A DNA stretch of 64,000 nucleotides, taken from Microbacterium proteolyticum. GTDB lineage: Bacteria > Actinomycetota > Actinomycetes > Actinomycetales > Microbacteriaceae. This document shows, in pieces, positions 33,901 to 40,948 of the stretch (position 1 is its first letter; each line of letters opens with the position of its first letter). A program made the translations under genes and the position numbers. The notes under the pieces were generated by a model that had not been told where the DNA came from, did no database searches, and was given only the letters and a program-made list of their open reading frames with translations. The stretch spans positions 122,227 to 186,226 of the forward strand of contig NZ_JACHXY010000003.1 in the NCBI RefSeq assembly GCF_014192415.1, given 5' to 3'.

Positions 33901-34624
33901 GCGGGTCGTCCAGGTGCTGGGTGTCGCGGGCCATGCCCGACGCGACATCGGCGAACGACGAGATCACCAGGCGCGGGTGCACGACGAAGGTCGGCACGTG
34001 CGTGGTCAGACGGCGGATGTGGTCGATGACCGGCTGCGGCTTGAAGACGCCCTGGTCGTAGGCGAGGCCGGCCAGGGCCGCGCTGTCGATCTGGATGCCG
34101 AGGTGCGTACGGAATGCGCGGGCGAGCTCGGGGTTCATCACGAACGCGCCGTGCAGCTTCAACTCGAAGTCGCCGTGGTGGCGACGGATGGCGAGCGGGC
34201 GCAGCAGCACGGGGGCCGACCACTCCACTCCCCCGATCTTCCAGGCCGACAGACCCACGGCCAGGTGCACCGGCTCGAGACCGCGCGCGGTGCGCAACTC
34301 GACGTTCTTCGCGGTGATGCGCTCGGCTGCCAGGCGCGCCGTGCGCAACGCCACCTCGTCGCGGAAGAGATTGGACAGCATGGTGGCGCGCCCCGTGATG
34401 AACTGCGGGAGCGAGCCCGGGTGCGCCTTGGTGATGTCGATCCCGGCGTCGCGCGCGTCGTCGAAACGCAGCAGGGTCGACCGTCCCCCCAGGGCCGCCG
34501 CCTCCGCCCGGATGCGGTCGCGCTCGGGGTCGGCGACGTGGCGGACCACGATGCCGGGCTCCGACAATCGCAGCTCGCCCGGATCGACGGATGAACCCGT
34601 CTCGTCTCCGTCGGTACCGCTCAC
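30920..34624 (-). CDS. Large superfamily-1 helicase-like protein with degenerate ATPase sites (MTES_1575 type)
   Basis: 1234 aa. The layout follows Dna2/NAM7 (Upf1-like) helicases fused to a C-terminal REase_MTES_1575-type fold. The P-loop near residue 305 reads LPGTGGTQTVIN: the Walker A lysine is Gly. The DEAx box near residue 830 reads VVIADAAAL instead of IIDEAS. Later motifs survive: GDPVVQKPTPF, SYRAGGEDLSQLVNDAFYGG, and the motif VI region LLTVGMTRARRSMVIVSS. The nuclease-like tail (GWHYVRVHAFDLYSDP, about 1190-1210) lacks the usual IECDG. It may therefore be a conserved non-catalytic nucleic-acid-binding protein. GTG 34624 has GAGG upstream; a 120-aa gene follows 7 bp later. Confidence 0.8.
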   Translation of the reverse strand: MSGTDGDETGSSVDPGELRLSEPGIVVRHVADPERDRIRAEAAALGGRSTLLRFDDARDAGIDITKAHPGSLPQFITGRATMLSNLFRDEVALRTARLAAERITAKNVELRTARGLEPVHLAVGLSAWKIGGVEWSAPVLLRPLAIRRHHGDFELKLHGAFVMNPELARAFRTHLGIQIDSAALAGLAYDQGVFKPQPVIDHIRRLTTHVPTFVVHPRLVISSFADVASGMARDTQHLDDPLLNALAGHHDDRARVTVRRDDPVIVSPDERTPAADTLLLDADAEQERVLARIGAGHSLAVHTLPGTGGTQTVINAVGQLVRDNKRVLVVSARRSTLDGIRHRLAGVGLTGLAVSPNHVRRDLIRAISRNEKAEQPKVAEIDDALVRLRTVLRDYRSAVTEPHLALGVSALDVLRALTSLASVSPAPSTEARFDLATLEKLAGRRDAAARALAMAARLGEFRFGPDDSPWYGVSFTRTEDARAAHDLAGKLHAHEVPRLLERGYELIAKTRMRPFQTVSELGAYLKLLQGIRESLDRFSPTVFERPLGELIDAHSPRRDASPMSGPNRRRLKRLSKEYVRPGVHVPDMYEALVRIQQQRTEWQRVVEAGVAPEVPLGLADVHVAWQRTDALLGELDQILGRQGSERLATLPVQRLVRTLAGLAAESTFFDNLVERAQLRSELARLGLEQLLVELSVRHVPEERVGAELEFAWWQSALEHLLRTDRALLGANTSVVDRLERDFRLVDEAHAAAAGPLLAAHLATQWRIGIVDHADEAAALKRALKDGLHTAHEISDAAPILLRTLAPVWLASPYEVPDVPQDLAFDVVVIADAAALCLAEAAPALRRARQVVLFGDPVVQKPTPFRVSASIAPAPEDTDEVPFDEISVFERIAELLPVETLTRSYRAGGEDLSQLVNDAFYGGEIVSLPWAGSYLGRGSLSVDYVEGGVGAPDPVSGAVESPDAEVARVVTLVVEHAVNRASESLMVVTASRRHAERVRASVVAALAGRSDVAEFVSRDAAEPFAVLTLEESVAESRDRVVFSLGFGLTRHGRVLSDFGDLSTPDGERLLTVGMTRARRSMVIVSSIRPSAFDDGRLEHGAATLMGILGNVASRGRESRLEDLADPLTRALARELRRLGVEVDVDYRGLLPLVARYKGKAVVAESDPETIGESLRETLRLRPQILRRLGWHYVRVHAFDLYSDPAGVASRIAELLGAVPEAGAPESTTEPLDLPG

Positions 34625-34824
34625 GGCACCGTCCTCAGCTCGCCACACACCTGCCAGACTAAGCCGGGCACCTGTGGATCGCTTGCAGTGGGGGCGAGTT
34701 TCGCGGTAATCAGCGACACGCCGCCCCACCGGCGGTTCCTCCCCAGTGGGCAGGTCACCGGCATCCTCCCCCGATTGCCCGGACGCCCCGGGCGTCGGCG
34801 TTCGCGCCTCGTGAAGATGGGCCC

Positions 34825-35364
34825 ATGAACAGAGTCACCAGCACCGAATACGACAGCCCCGTCGGGCCGGTCCTCCTCACCTTCGTCGACGACGCCCTCG
34901 TGCGCCTGCACGTCGCCCACGACGGCATCGACATCGCCCGTGCGGAGATCGCCCAGCGACTGGGGGTGCTGCCCGACCCCGACCCCTCTCCCGGCTCCCA
35001 CCTCGCCCGTCAACTCGACGAGTACTTCGACGGCGCGCGTCGGTCGTTCGAGGTGCCGCTCGATTGGCGTCTGGTGCGCGGGTTCACGCGCGACGCGCTC
35101 GAAGCGTCGCAACAGATCCCGTACGGAGAGGTCGCCTCGTACGGGGAGGTCGCCGCCCTCGCCGGGGCGCCGCGCGCGGCCCGGGCCGTGGGCACCGCGT
35201 GCGCGTCGAGTCCGTTCTCGATCGTCGTGCCGGTGCATCGGGTGGTGCGTGCCGACGGATCCATCGGAGAGTACGGCGGTCATCCCGAGGTGAAGGATTT
35301 CCTGCTCTCGCTCGAGAACGACACCGTGCTCGGAGAAGGGCTGCGGATCGGCGCGGGGACGTGA
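34825..35364 (+). CDS. Alkyltransferase-like protein (MGMT homologue, active-site Cys replaced by Val)
   Basis: 179 aa with both the N-terminal Ada/Ogt domain and the C-terminal DNA-binding domain of methylated-DNA-protein cysteine methyltransferases. The helix-turn-helix region PYGEVASYGEVAALAGAPRAARAVG carries the Arg-finger position. The catalytic PCHR motif reads PVHR, with Val137 encoded by GTG at 35233-35235. GSIGEYGGHPEVKDFLLSLE follows normally. It cannot transfer alkyl groups to itself by the usual mechanism. By analogy with alkyltransferase-like proteins (PWHR), it may flag O6-alkylguanine for nucleotide excision repair. It is monocistronic and divergent from the helicase-like gene. 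Confidence 0.85.
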   Translation: MNRVTSTEYDSPVGPVLLTFVDDALVRLHVAHDGIDIARAEIAQRLGVLPDPDPSPGSHLARQLDEYFDGARRSFEVPLDWRLVRGFTRDALEASQQIPYGEVASYGEVAALAGAPRAARAVGTACASSPFSIVVPVHRVVRADGSIGEYGGHPEVKDFLLSLENDTVLGEGLRIGAGT

Positions 35365-35365
35365 A

Positions 35366-35399
35366 GGTGCCCGGCCCCGCGGACGCGGAGCCGGGCACC
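35366..35399. terminator. Convergent terminator
   Basis: GGTGCCCGGC (35366-35375) and GCCGGGCACC (35390-35399) form a perfect 10-bp stem with a 14-nt loop, between the stop of the alkyltransferase-like gene (35364) and the convergent symporter stop (35408). It serves both transcripts. Confidence 0.7.
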
Positions 35400-35407
35400 G
35401 GGTGTCG

Positions 35408-37024
35408 TCAGTGGTTCGACGCCTTCTCCGCACCGAACCCGGTGAGCGAGCGCACCTCCATCTCGGCGGCCTTGCGCGGGTCCTCCGCGGTGCGAGAGGT
35501 GACCGAGCCGAGCCAGCCGAGGAAGAACCCGAGCGGGATCGACACGATCCCGGGGTTGTTCAGCGGCCAGATCGCCACCCCCGTGTCGGCGAACACGCTC
35601 GTGGGCGTGCCCCAGAACACGGGCGAGAGGAAGATGAGCACGAGGGCCGAACCGAGGCCGCCGTACATGCTCCAGACCGCGCCGCGGGTGGTGAACTTGC
35701 GCCAGAACAGCGAGAACAGGATGGTCGGGAGGTTCGCCGATGCCGCCACCGCGAAGGCGAGGGCCACGAGGAACGCCACGTTCTGCCCCTGCACGCCGAT
35801 GCCGCCGAGGATCGCCAGCACACCGATGACGATCACCGTGCGACGGGCGACCTTGACCTCTCCGTCGGGCGGGACGTCGCCCTTCTTCACCACGTTGGCG
35901 TAGATGTCGTGCGCGAAGGAGGCCGCGGCGGTGATCGTGAGACCCGCCACCACCGCGAGGATGGTCGCGAAAGCCACCGCCGAGATGAAGCCGAGCAGCA
36001 GCGGACCGCCGAGGGCGAGGGCGAGCAGGGGTGCCGCCGCGTTGACGCCGCCGGGAGCGGCGAGGATCGTCTCCGACCCCACGAGGGCACCGGCACCGTA
36101 GCCCAGCACCAGGGTGAGGATGTAGAAGAGCCCGATGAGCCAGATCGCCCACACGACCGAGCGACGCGCCTCCTTGGCGGTCGGGACGGTGTAGAAGCGC
36201 ATCAGCACGTGCGGAAGACCCGCAGTGCCGAGCACGAGCGCGAGGGCGAGCGAGATGAAGTCCCACGGATTCTTGCCGTACTGCAGTCCCGGCGCCAGAA
36301 TGGCATCCCCCTTCGGCGATGCCGCGACCGCGCTCTCGAGGAGCGTGTTGAGGTTGAAGCCGTTGATGGCCAGCACCCAGACCGTCATGACCAGCGCGCC
36401 GCCGATGAGCAGGAACGCCTTGACGATCTGCACCCAGGTCGTCCCCTTCATGCCGCCGATGAGCACGTACACGATCATCAGGATGCCGACCACGCCGACG
36501 ACGATCGACTGACCCACGCGTTCGGTGATGCCCAGGAGCAGCGACACCAGACCACCGGCACCGGCCATCTGCGCGAGGAGATAGAAGAAGCACACCGCCA
36601 GGGTCGTGATGGCGGCGGCCATGCGCACCGGCCGCTCCTTGAGGCGGAACGACAGCACATCGGCCATCGTGAACTTGCCGGTGTTACGCATGAGCTCCGC
36701 CACCAGCAGCAGCGCGACCAGCCACGCCACCAGGAACCCGATGGAGTACAGGAACCCGTCGTAGCCGTTGATCGCGATCGCCCCGACGATGCCGAGGAAC
36801 GACGCCGCCGAAAGGTAGTCTCCGGCGATCGCGAAGCCGTTCTGCGGACCGGTGAACGACCGGCCGGCGGCGTAGTAGTCGGCGGCGGTCTTACTGTTGC
36901 GGCTGGCCCGGATGACTATGAACAACGTCACGGCGACGAACGCGCCGAAGATCGAGATGTTCAGCACCGGGTTGTTCTCGACCGTCTGCGCGGCCGCGTC
37001 GAGCTGGGCGAGGACGTCGTTCAC
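35408..37024 (-). CDS. Sodium:solute symporter, acetate/monocarboxylate (ActP/MctC) type
   Basis: 538 aa, about 13 membrane helices. The SSS family is clear from AADYYAAGRSFTGPQNGFAIAGDYLSAASFLGI, GGMKGTTWVQIVKAFLL, AGLPHVLMRFYTVPTAKEARRSV and TITAAASFAHDIY. The ActP/MctC branch takes up acetate, propionate and pyruvate with sodium or protons. The GTG start at 37024 overlaps the stop of the DUF485 gene (GTGA), the classical yjcH-actP coupling. A RamA-like LuxR regulator is divergent upstream, in keeping with acetate or monocarboxylate control. Confidence 0.9.
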   Translation of the reverse strand: MNDVLAQLDAAAQTVENNPVLNISIFGAFVAVTLFIVIRASRNSKTAADYYAAGRSFTGPQNGFAIAGDYLSAASFLGIVGAIAINGYDGFLYSIGFLVAWLVALLLVAELMRNTGKFTMADVLSFRLKERPVRMAAAITTLAVCFFYLLAQMAGAGGLVSLLLGITERVGQSIVVGVVGILMIVYVLIGGMKGTTWVQIVKAFLLIGGALVMTVWVLAINGFNLNTLLESAVAASPKGDAILAPGLQYGKNPWDFISLALALVLGTAGLPHVLMRFYTVPTAKEARRSVVWAIWLIGLFYILTLVLGYGAGALVGSETILAAPGGVNAAAPLLALALGGPLLLGFISAVAFATILAVVAGLTITAAASFAHDIYANVVKKGDVPPDGEVKVARRTVIVIGVLAILGGIGVQGQNVAFLVALAFAVAASANLPTILFSLFWRKFTTRGAVWSMYGGLGSALVLIFLSPVFWGTPTSVFADTGVAIWPLNNPGIVSIPLGFFLGWLGSVTSRTAEDPRKAAEMEVRSLTGFGAEKASNH

Positions 37025-37374
37025 GACCGACCCCCCTCAGTGCGCTCGAGCTCCTCGCGCAGCTGCTCGGCTCCGGGGTCGAGGCGCCGGTTGGCGTACG
37101 CGACGTAGCCCATGGTGATGGCGAAGGTCGTGACGAACTGCCCGAGCCCGAGCAGCAGCCCGACGGTGATCGCGCCCGACACCGGCTGGGCCATGAATTC
37201 CGGCGCGAACGACGAGAGCAGAACGTAGACGAAGTACCAGACGAGGAACGCCACCGCCAACGGGAAGACGAAGCTGCGCTGCCGCCGCTTCAACTCCCGG
37301 AACGGGGCGGACTCCTCGACCGCGATGTAGTCGACGCCGCCCGTGGGGGCGTCGTCGATGCGACGATCCGTCAT
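37021..37374 (-). CDS. DUF485 small membrane protein, symporter partner
   Basis: 117 aa with two membrane helices (about 36-58 FVFPLAVAFLVWYFVYVLLSSF and 70-95), the DUF485/YjcH pattern that always accompanies ActP/MctC-type symporters. RELKRRQRSFVFP before the first helix is the conserved family entry. The ATG at 37374 follows AAGGAGG by 4 nt. It is cotranscribed and coupled with the symporter; it probably assists assembly or regulation of the transporter. Confidence 0.88.
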   Translation of the reverse strand: MTDRRIDDAPTGGVDYIAVEESAPFRELKRRQRSFVFPLAVAFLVWYFVYVLLSSFAPEFMAQPVSGAITVGLLLGLGQFVTTFAITMGYVAYANRRLDPGAEQLREELERTEGGRS

Positions 37375-37512
37375 GTGGCCTCCTTGCCTCATGAGTCCGG
37401 CGCTGCACTGCGCCGAAGGGGGATGTGACCGGGCTGTGGAAACGCTCCCGGTGATAAGGTCGACGCTACGAAACGCGGCGACGAGGCCGTCACCCCCGGA
37501 AGTAGGTAGTGC
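37375..37512. promoter_or_regulatory. Divergent control region between DUF485-symporter and LuxR regulator
   Basis: 138 bp with both promoters. TAAGGT at 37455-37460 is a possible plus-strand -10. G- and C-runs resembling RamA sites (A/G-C4-6-A/G/T and its complement) occur at 37492-37498 (ACCCCCG) and near 37418-37423 (GGGGGA, less exact). Corynebacterium RamA binds such motifs to activate acetate genes; its use here is inference. Confidence 0.4.
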
Positions 37513-38364
37513 GTGGGAGCACCATCCGCTCTTCGAGACGACACGAGCCTGATCTCGCACGCCGTGGTCGAGCTCGCCCGACGCACGCACTTCCCCGTCG
37601 CCTTCGGCGGCCTCGAGCACGACGGCGCCGTTCACGTCACGACCATCGTGGGTGCGCGCACGCGGAGCATCGAGGGTCTCGTGGTGCACGAGTCCCGCGG
37701 CCTCGGGGGGCGCGCGCTGATCGAACGTCGTCCGCGGATGACGCTGGACTACCGCACCTCGCGCACGATCACGCACGACTACGACCGCGCCATCCTCGGC
37801 GAGGGCATCGCGACGCTGTTCGCCGTCCCCGTGCTCGTCGGAGGGGCGGCCCGCGGCGTGCTCTACTGCGGGTCGTGGGCGCAGACGCCGATCGGCGACG
37901 CGCAGGCGCGTCCGGCGTTCGACGTCGCCGGCGAGCTCGGCACCGAGCTGCGCGTGCGCGCGGAGGTGGAACGACGGCTCTCGGCGGCTCCGACCGTCGA
38001 GGGCGGCCTCGGCGCCGGAGCGCGCGAGGAGATCCGCGAGAGCTACGCTCAGCTGCGCAGCGTCGCCGCGACCGTCGGCGACGCGGACGTCCGCCGCCGC
38101 CTCGAAGACATCGAGGCGCGTCTCGCCGCGCTCACGGGCGACGCACCCGCTGCCGCCGTGGATTCCGATCTGCACCTCTCCCGACGGGAGATCGACGTGC
38201 TGGCGTGCGCGGCGGTCGGCTCGACGAACGGTGAGATCGCGGCGTCCCTGGGTCTTCGTGAGACCACGGTGAAGTCGTACCTGGCCTCGGCGATGTCGAA
38301 GCTCGACGCCTCCACCCGACACGCCGCGGTGACTCGCGCGCGGCGTGCGGGTCTGCTTCCCTGA
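37513..38364 (+). CDS. GAF-LuxR transcriptional regulator, RamA-like
   Basis: 283 aa. A GAF-like sensor domain occupies about residues 10-150 (TLFAVPVLVGGAARGVLYCG), a helical linker follows, and the C-terminal LuxR/GerE helix-turn-helix (LSRREIDVLACAAVGSTNGEIAASLGLRETTVKSYL) spans about 217-270. Size and layout match Corynebacterium RamA (about 282 aa), a regulator of acetate metabolism including the MctC transporter. Here it is divergent from a MctC-like symporter, which supports the same role. The GTG at 37513 is weakly preceded by AGGTAG. Its effector is unknown. Confidence 0.82.
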   Translation: MGAPSALRDDTSLISHAVVELARRTHFPVAFGGLEHDGAVHVTTIVGARTRSIEGLVVHESRGLGGRALIERRPRMTLDYRTSRTITHDYDRAILGEGIATLFAVPVLVGGAARGVLYCGSWAQTPIGDAQARPAFDVAGELGTELRVRAEVERRLSAAPTVEGGLGAGAREEIRESYAQLRSVAATVGDADVRRRLEDIEARLAALTGDAPAAAVDSDLHLSRREIDVLACAAVGSTNGEIAASLGLRETTVKSYLASAMSKLDASTRHAAVTRARRAGLLP

Positions 38365-38477
38365 CGCCTGAACGGCCGGTGGGAAGCCCCTGACAATGAC
38401 CGCGAGAAGTTGAGAGCCGCCGCGATTCTCGGCATCGTGGCTGACTCCTGTCGTCGATCAGAGAAGGAGAGTCACCC

Positions 38478-38762
38478 ATGCTGACACTCACCGAAGAGGC
38501 CACGACCGCCGTCAAGACCATCACCGCGCAGTTCCCGGATGCCGCCGAGGGCGGCGTGCGCATCGCCGGAGCCGGATCGCCCGAGTCGCAGTTCGCGCTC
38601 TCGGTCGTCGGTGCACCCGAGCCCGCCGACACCGTCGTGGAGAACGCCGGCGCGCGCGTCTTCCTCGACACCGATGCCGCGGCCGTCCTCGACGATCGCG
38701 TGCTGGACGCGCAGATCGATCCCCAGGGCTCCGTGCAGTTCGCGGTGACGAACACCGCCTGA
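38478..38762 (+). CDS. HesB/IscA-fold small protein lacking cysteines
   Basis: 94 aa. The start MLTLTEEATTAVKTITAQF and overall length are those of HesB/IscA-type Fe-S assembly proteins, and VFLDTDAAAVLDDRVLDAQ fits the usual beta-sheet core. No Cys is present, so it cannot bind a cluster through the canonical three cysteines. Actinobacteria commonly carry such Cys-free HesB-like (adhesin-annotated) proteins of unknown role. The ATG at 38478 is preceded by AAGGAGAG. A strong hairpin terminator follows. Confidence 0.75.
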   Translation: MLTLTEEATTAVKTITAQFPDAAEGGVRIAGAGSPESQFALSVVGAPEPADTVVENAGARVFLDTDAAAVLDDRVLDAQIDPQGSVQFAVTNTA

Positions 38763-38780
38763 CGCCCTCGCTGTGCCGAC

Positions 38781-38809
38781 CGATGCCCCGGCCGCGTGCC
38801 GGGGCATCG
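38781..38809 (+). terminator. Terminator after the HesB-like gene
   Basis: CGATGCCCCGGC (38781-38792) and GCCGGGGCATCG (38798-38809) make a perfect 12-bp stem with a 5-nt loop, 18 bp after the stop codon. T-rich bases follow weakly (CGTCGTGTCT). Confidence 0.75.
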
Positions 38810-38910
38810 TCGTGTCTCCGGGGTCTCCGCACCGCGACAAGTCATCTCGCCGACGAGTCGGTTGCACGCGGCGATCGAGGTGTCAGCCGGGCGCAGCCGC
38901 GGAGGCATCG

Positions 38911-39065
38911 GGCGAACGGCCGCGGGGCGGGCGAGCACCAGCGGAGCGGGCGAGAACCCGCGGGGCGGGCGAGAACCCGCGGGGCGGGCGAGAACCAGCG
39001 GAGCGGGCGAGCACCAGCGGAGCGGGCGAGAACCCGCGGGGCGGGCGAACGGCAGCGGAGCGGCA
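38911..39065. repeat. 19-bp tandem repeat array, about eight copies
   Basis: Between the HesB-like gene and the membrane protein at 39139, a unit close to GCGGGCGAGAACCCGCGGG (or GCGGGCGAGCACCAGCGGA) recurs every 19 bp, with alternating variants. The full 376-bp gap otherwise holds only the terminator at 38781 and GC-rich sequence without a credible gene. Each unit can form a small GCGGG...CCCGC hairpin. It is not a CRISPR because there are no spacers. Confidence 0.75.
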
Positions 39066-39138
39066 CGCACCCTCGCGGCCGGCGAACGGCTGCGGGCGAG
39101 CGGCCGCAGGGCGAGCAGCCCCAAGGCGAGCGACGGGG

Positions 39139-39867
39139 TCAGCCGCGGAAGACGACGATCTCGTCGTTCTGCTCGTCGTACACGAACTGCAGGGCGGTGC
39201 CCGCAGGGAAGCTCGTCTGCTCGCGCTCGGGTGATTCCTCACGAAGCAGCATCGTCGAGGTCGGCGGAAAGACACCGGCGCCACAGACGCTCAGCACGGG
39301 GTAATCCCCGGTGTAGGAGAAGCCGACCCCGCCGCTCGTGTCGAGCAGCGCGGGCTGCCAGAGGGTCATGCAGCGCGCCGTGCCCCCCGGATCCTGATAC
39401 GAGGGCAGAGTCAGCGCCCGGAAACCCTCGAACTCCTCATAGGCGGTGACCTCGCCGATGACGCCCCGCGCCAGCGTCGAGGGGACGTCGAAAGCCGGAT
39501 CGGCCGACAGCCGTGCGATCTGCGTCGCACCGGTCTGCAGGGGATCGGTCTGCACCCGTTGGACGAGGGTGAGCGCCGTGGCCAGGGTTGCGACGACGAG
39601 GGCCGCCGCTCCCAGGAGCAGCACCGTCGATCGACGCGGGTGCGGCAGGGAGAATCGCGGCGGAGCGGGAGCGGCATCCGGTGCCGGCTCACTCGTGGGG
39701 ATGAGGGGTTCTCTCTCGACGGGAGCGGGTTCCGTTTCCGCCAAGACCGGCCGCGCCTCGAGCTCGATCAGTCGTCGCAGGGCGTTCGGGTCTGACGCGA
39801 TGTCAGCCGTCGGAGAATAGGCCCGGCGACGCAACTGAGCGAGTTCGTCTTGTTCATCGATCGGCAT
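39139..39867 (-). CDS. Single-pass membrane protein of unknown function
   Basis: 242 aa. The cytoplasmic N-terminal half is acidic and Pro-rich (MPIDEQDELAQLRRRAYSP, then an Asp/Glu/Pro linker). A basic stop-transfer HPRRST precedes one membrane helix (about 80-103, VLLLGAAALVVATLATALTLV). The extracellular C-terminal domain (about 105-242) includes two Cys (RCMTLWQPALLD and LSVCGAGVFPP) that may form a disulfide. It resembles actinobacterial membrane proteins of unknown role that begin with a DEQDELAQLRRRAYGP-like segment. No operon partners. Confidence 0.7.
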   Translation of the reverse strand: MPIDEQDELAQLRRRAYSPTADIASDPNALRRLIELEARPVLAETEPAPVEREPLIPTSEPAPDAAPAPPRFSLPHPRRSTVLLLGAAALVVATLATALTLVQRVQTDPLQTGATQIARLSADPAFDVPSTLARGVIGEVTAYEEFEGFRALTLPSYQDPGGTARCMTLWQPALLDTSGGVGFSYTGDYPVLSVCGAGVFPPTSTMLLREESPEREQTSFPAGTALQFVYDEQNDEIVVFRG

Positions 39868-39939
39868 GAGGCGATCTCACCATCAACAACGGCCGGGGGT
39901 CGTGCGGCGAACCGGGCCTCGCGCAGATCGGAGGGCCGG

Positions 39940-40162
39940 TCGGCTCGTGTCCCGCGCCGCGCACCCCCGACGTTGCTCTGCCGCACGACTCGGGACCGGA
40001 ACCGATGGGGGCGGTGCGACGACGTGTCCCCGTTCGTGCGGCCCCCGTACCGATCTGCCGCACGAAGTGGGACCTGGGCTGAGGGGGACGGTACGACATG
40101 TCCCCGTTCGTGCAGCCCCGGCCCCCGGAATCCGCACGCCAGGGGGACATGTCCCGCGCCGT
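39940..40162. repeat. 77-bp imperfect direct repeats in intergenic DNA
   Basis: The 300-bp gap between 39867 and 40168 holds no gene. CTGCCGCACGA starts a repeat at 39978 and again at 40055 (period 77). Each copy contains a G-run, a GACATGTCC- or GACGTGTCC-like box and CCCGTTCGTGC. Partial copies flank them (GTGTCCCGCGCCG at about 39948 and about 40150). The boxes form inverted repeats with GGGGGACATGTCCC near 40142. The region may also terminate the converging or adjacent transcripts. Confidence 0.6.
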
Positions 40163-40167
40163 CGACC

Positions 40168-40938
40168 TCACCGCCCCGTGAAGTCCGGCGCGCGCTTCGC
40201 CTGGAACGCCGCGAACCCCTCGCGGTAGTCGTCGGTGCCGGCGAGGGCCGCTTGCGCGCGGTTCTCGAGCGCCATCGCCTCCCAGAGCCCCAGCCGCTCG
40301 TCACGCACAGCCGTCACGATGCGCTTGCTGGCACGGAACGCCTCGGTGGGCCCGGCCGCCGCGCGACGGGCGGCGAGCGCGGTGGCATCCCGGATCTCGG
40401 ATGCCGGAACCGTCCGCGAGAAGAGCCCGGCGCGTACCGCCTCCTCACCGGTCAGCATGCGGCCGGTGTAGATGAGATCGAGCGTGGCGTGCGTGCCGAG
40501 GCGCTCGACGAACAATGCGTGGCCACCGGAGTCGAGGGTCGCGCCGAGGGCGGCGAAGGGTGAGCCGATCTTGGCGTCGTCGGCGACATAGACCACGTCG
40601 GTGGCGATGAGCAGGCCGAGGCCCACGCCGAGGCACGCCCCGTGGGCGGCGGCGAAGGTCGGCGCCGGGAATGCCGACATGCGACGGAGCAGGGGCGCGA
40701 GTGTGTCGTCGAGGTACCCCGCGACGTCGTCGGTGGCCGGATCGACGTCCGAGATGTCGCGCCCGGCGCAGAACGAGGGTCCCTCGCCGCGCAGGAGCAG
40801 GGCGCGCGCTCCGTCGGCCTCGGCGCGGTCGTAGGCCTCGGCGAGCGCGCGCAGGTCGTCGATACCGAGGGCGTTTCGGCGCGACGGCGCGTTCAGGGTG
40901 ATCTCGGCGAGACCGTCGGCGACGGTGTAGTCGATCAC
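40168..40938 (-). CDS. paaG: Enoyl-CoA hydratase/isomerase family, PaaG-like
   Basis: 256 aa crotonase fold. In the paa pathway PaaG isomerises the ring-1,2-epoxide to the oxepin-CoA. The oxyanion-hole GRDISD loop, AAHGACLGVGLGLLIATDVVYVADDAKIG and an Asp at the catalytic position (ATLDSGGHALFVERLG, as in PaaG) are visible. The C terminus DDYREGFAAFQAKRAPDFTGR closely resembles E. coli PaaG. The GTG at 40938 with AGAGGG 6 nt upstream was chosen because it starts 10 bp after the paaE stop; the longer frame overlaps paaE. It is last in the paaABCDE unit. Confidence 0.85.
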   Translation of the reverse strand: MIDYTVADGLAEITLNAPSRRNALGIDDLRALAEAYDRAEADGARALLLRGEGPSFCAGRDISDVDPATDDVAGYLDDTLAPLLRRMSAFPAPTFAAAHGACLGVGLGLLIATDVVYVADDAKIGSPFAALGATLDSGGHALFVERLGTHATLDLIYTGRMLTGEEAVRAGLFSRTVPASEIRDATALAARRAAAGPTEAFRASKRIVTAVRDERLGLWEAMALENRAQAALAGTDDYREGFAAFQAKRAPDFTGR

Positions 40939-40948
40939 GGCATCCCTC

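Noticed and set aside
30788-34594. 1268-codon open frame on the plus strand opposite the helicase-like gene
   Set aside because: It is a GC-bias shadow of the minus-strand gene, which has helicase motifs, a ribosome binding site and normal codon use; the plus-strand translation is rich in Arg, His and Gly with no recognisable domain.
38911-39065. Possible CRISPR array
   Set aside because: The 19-bp units are contiguous with no unique spacers and there are no cas genes nearby.
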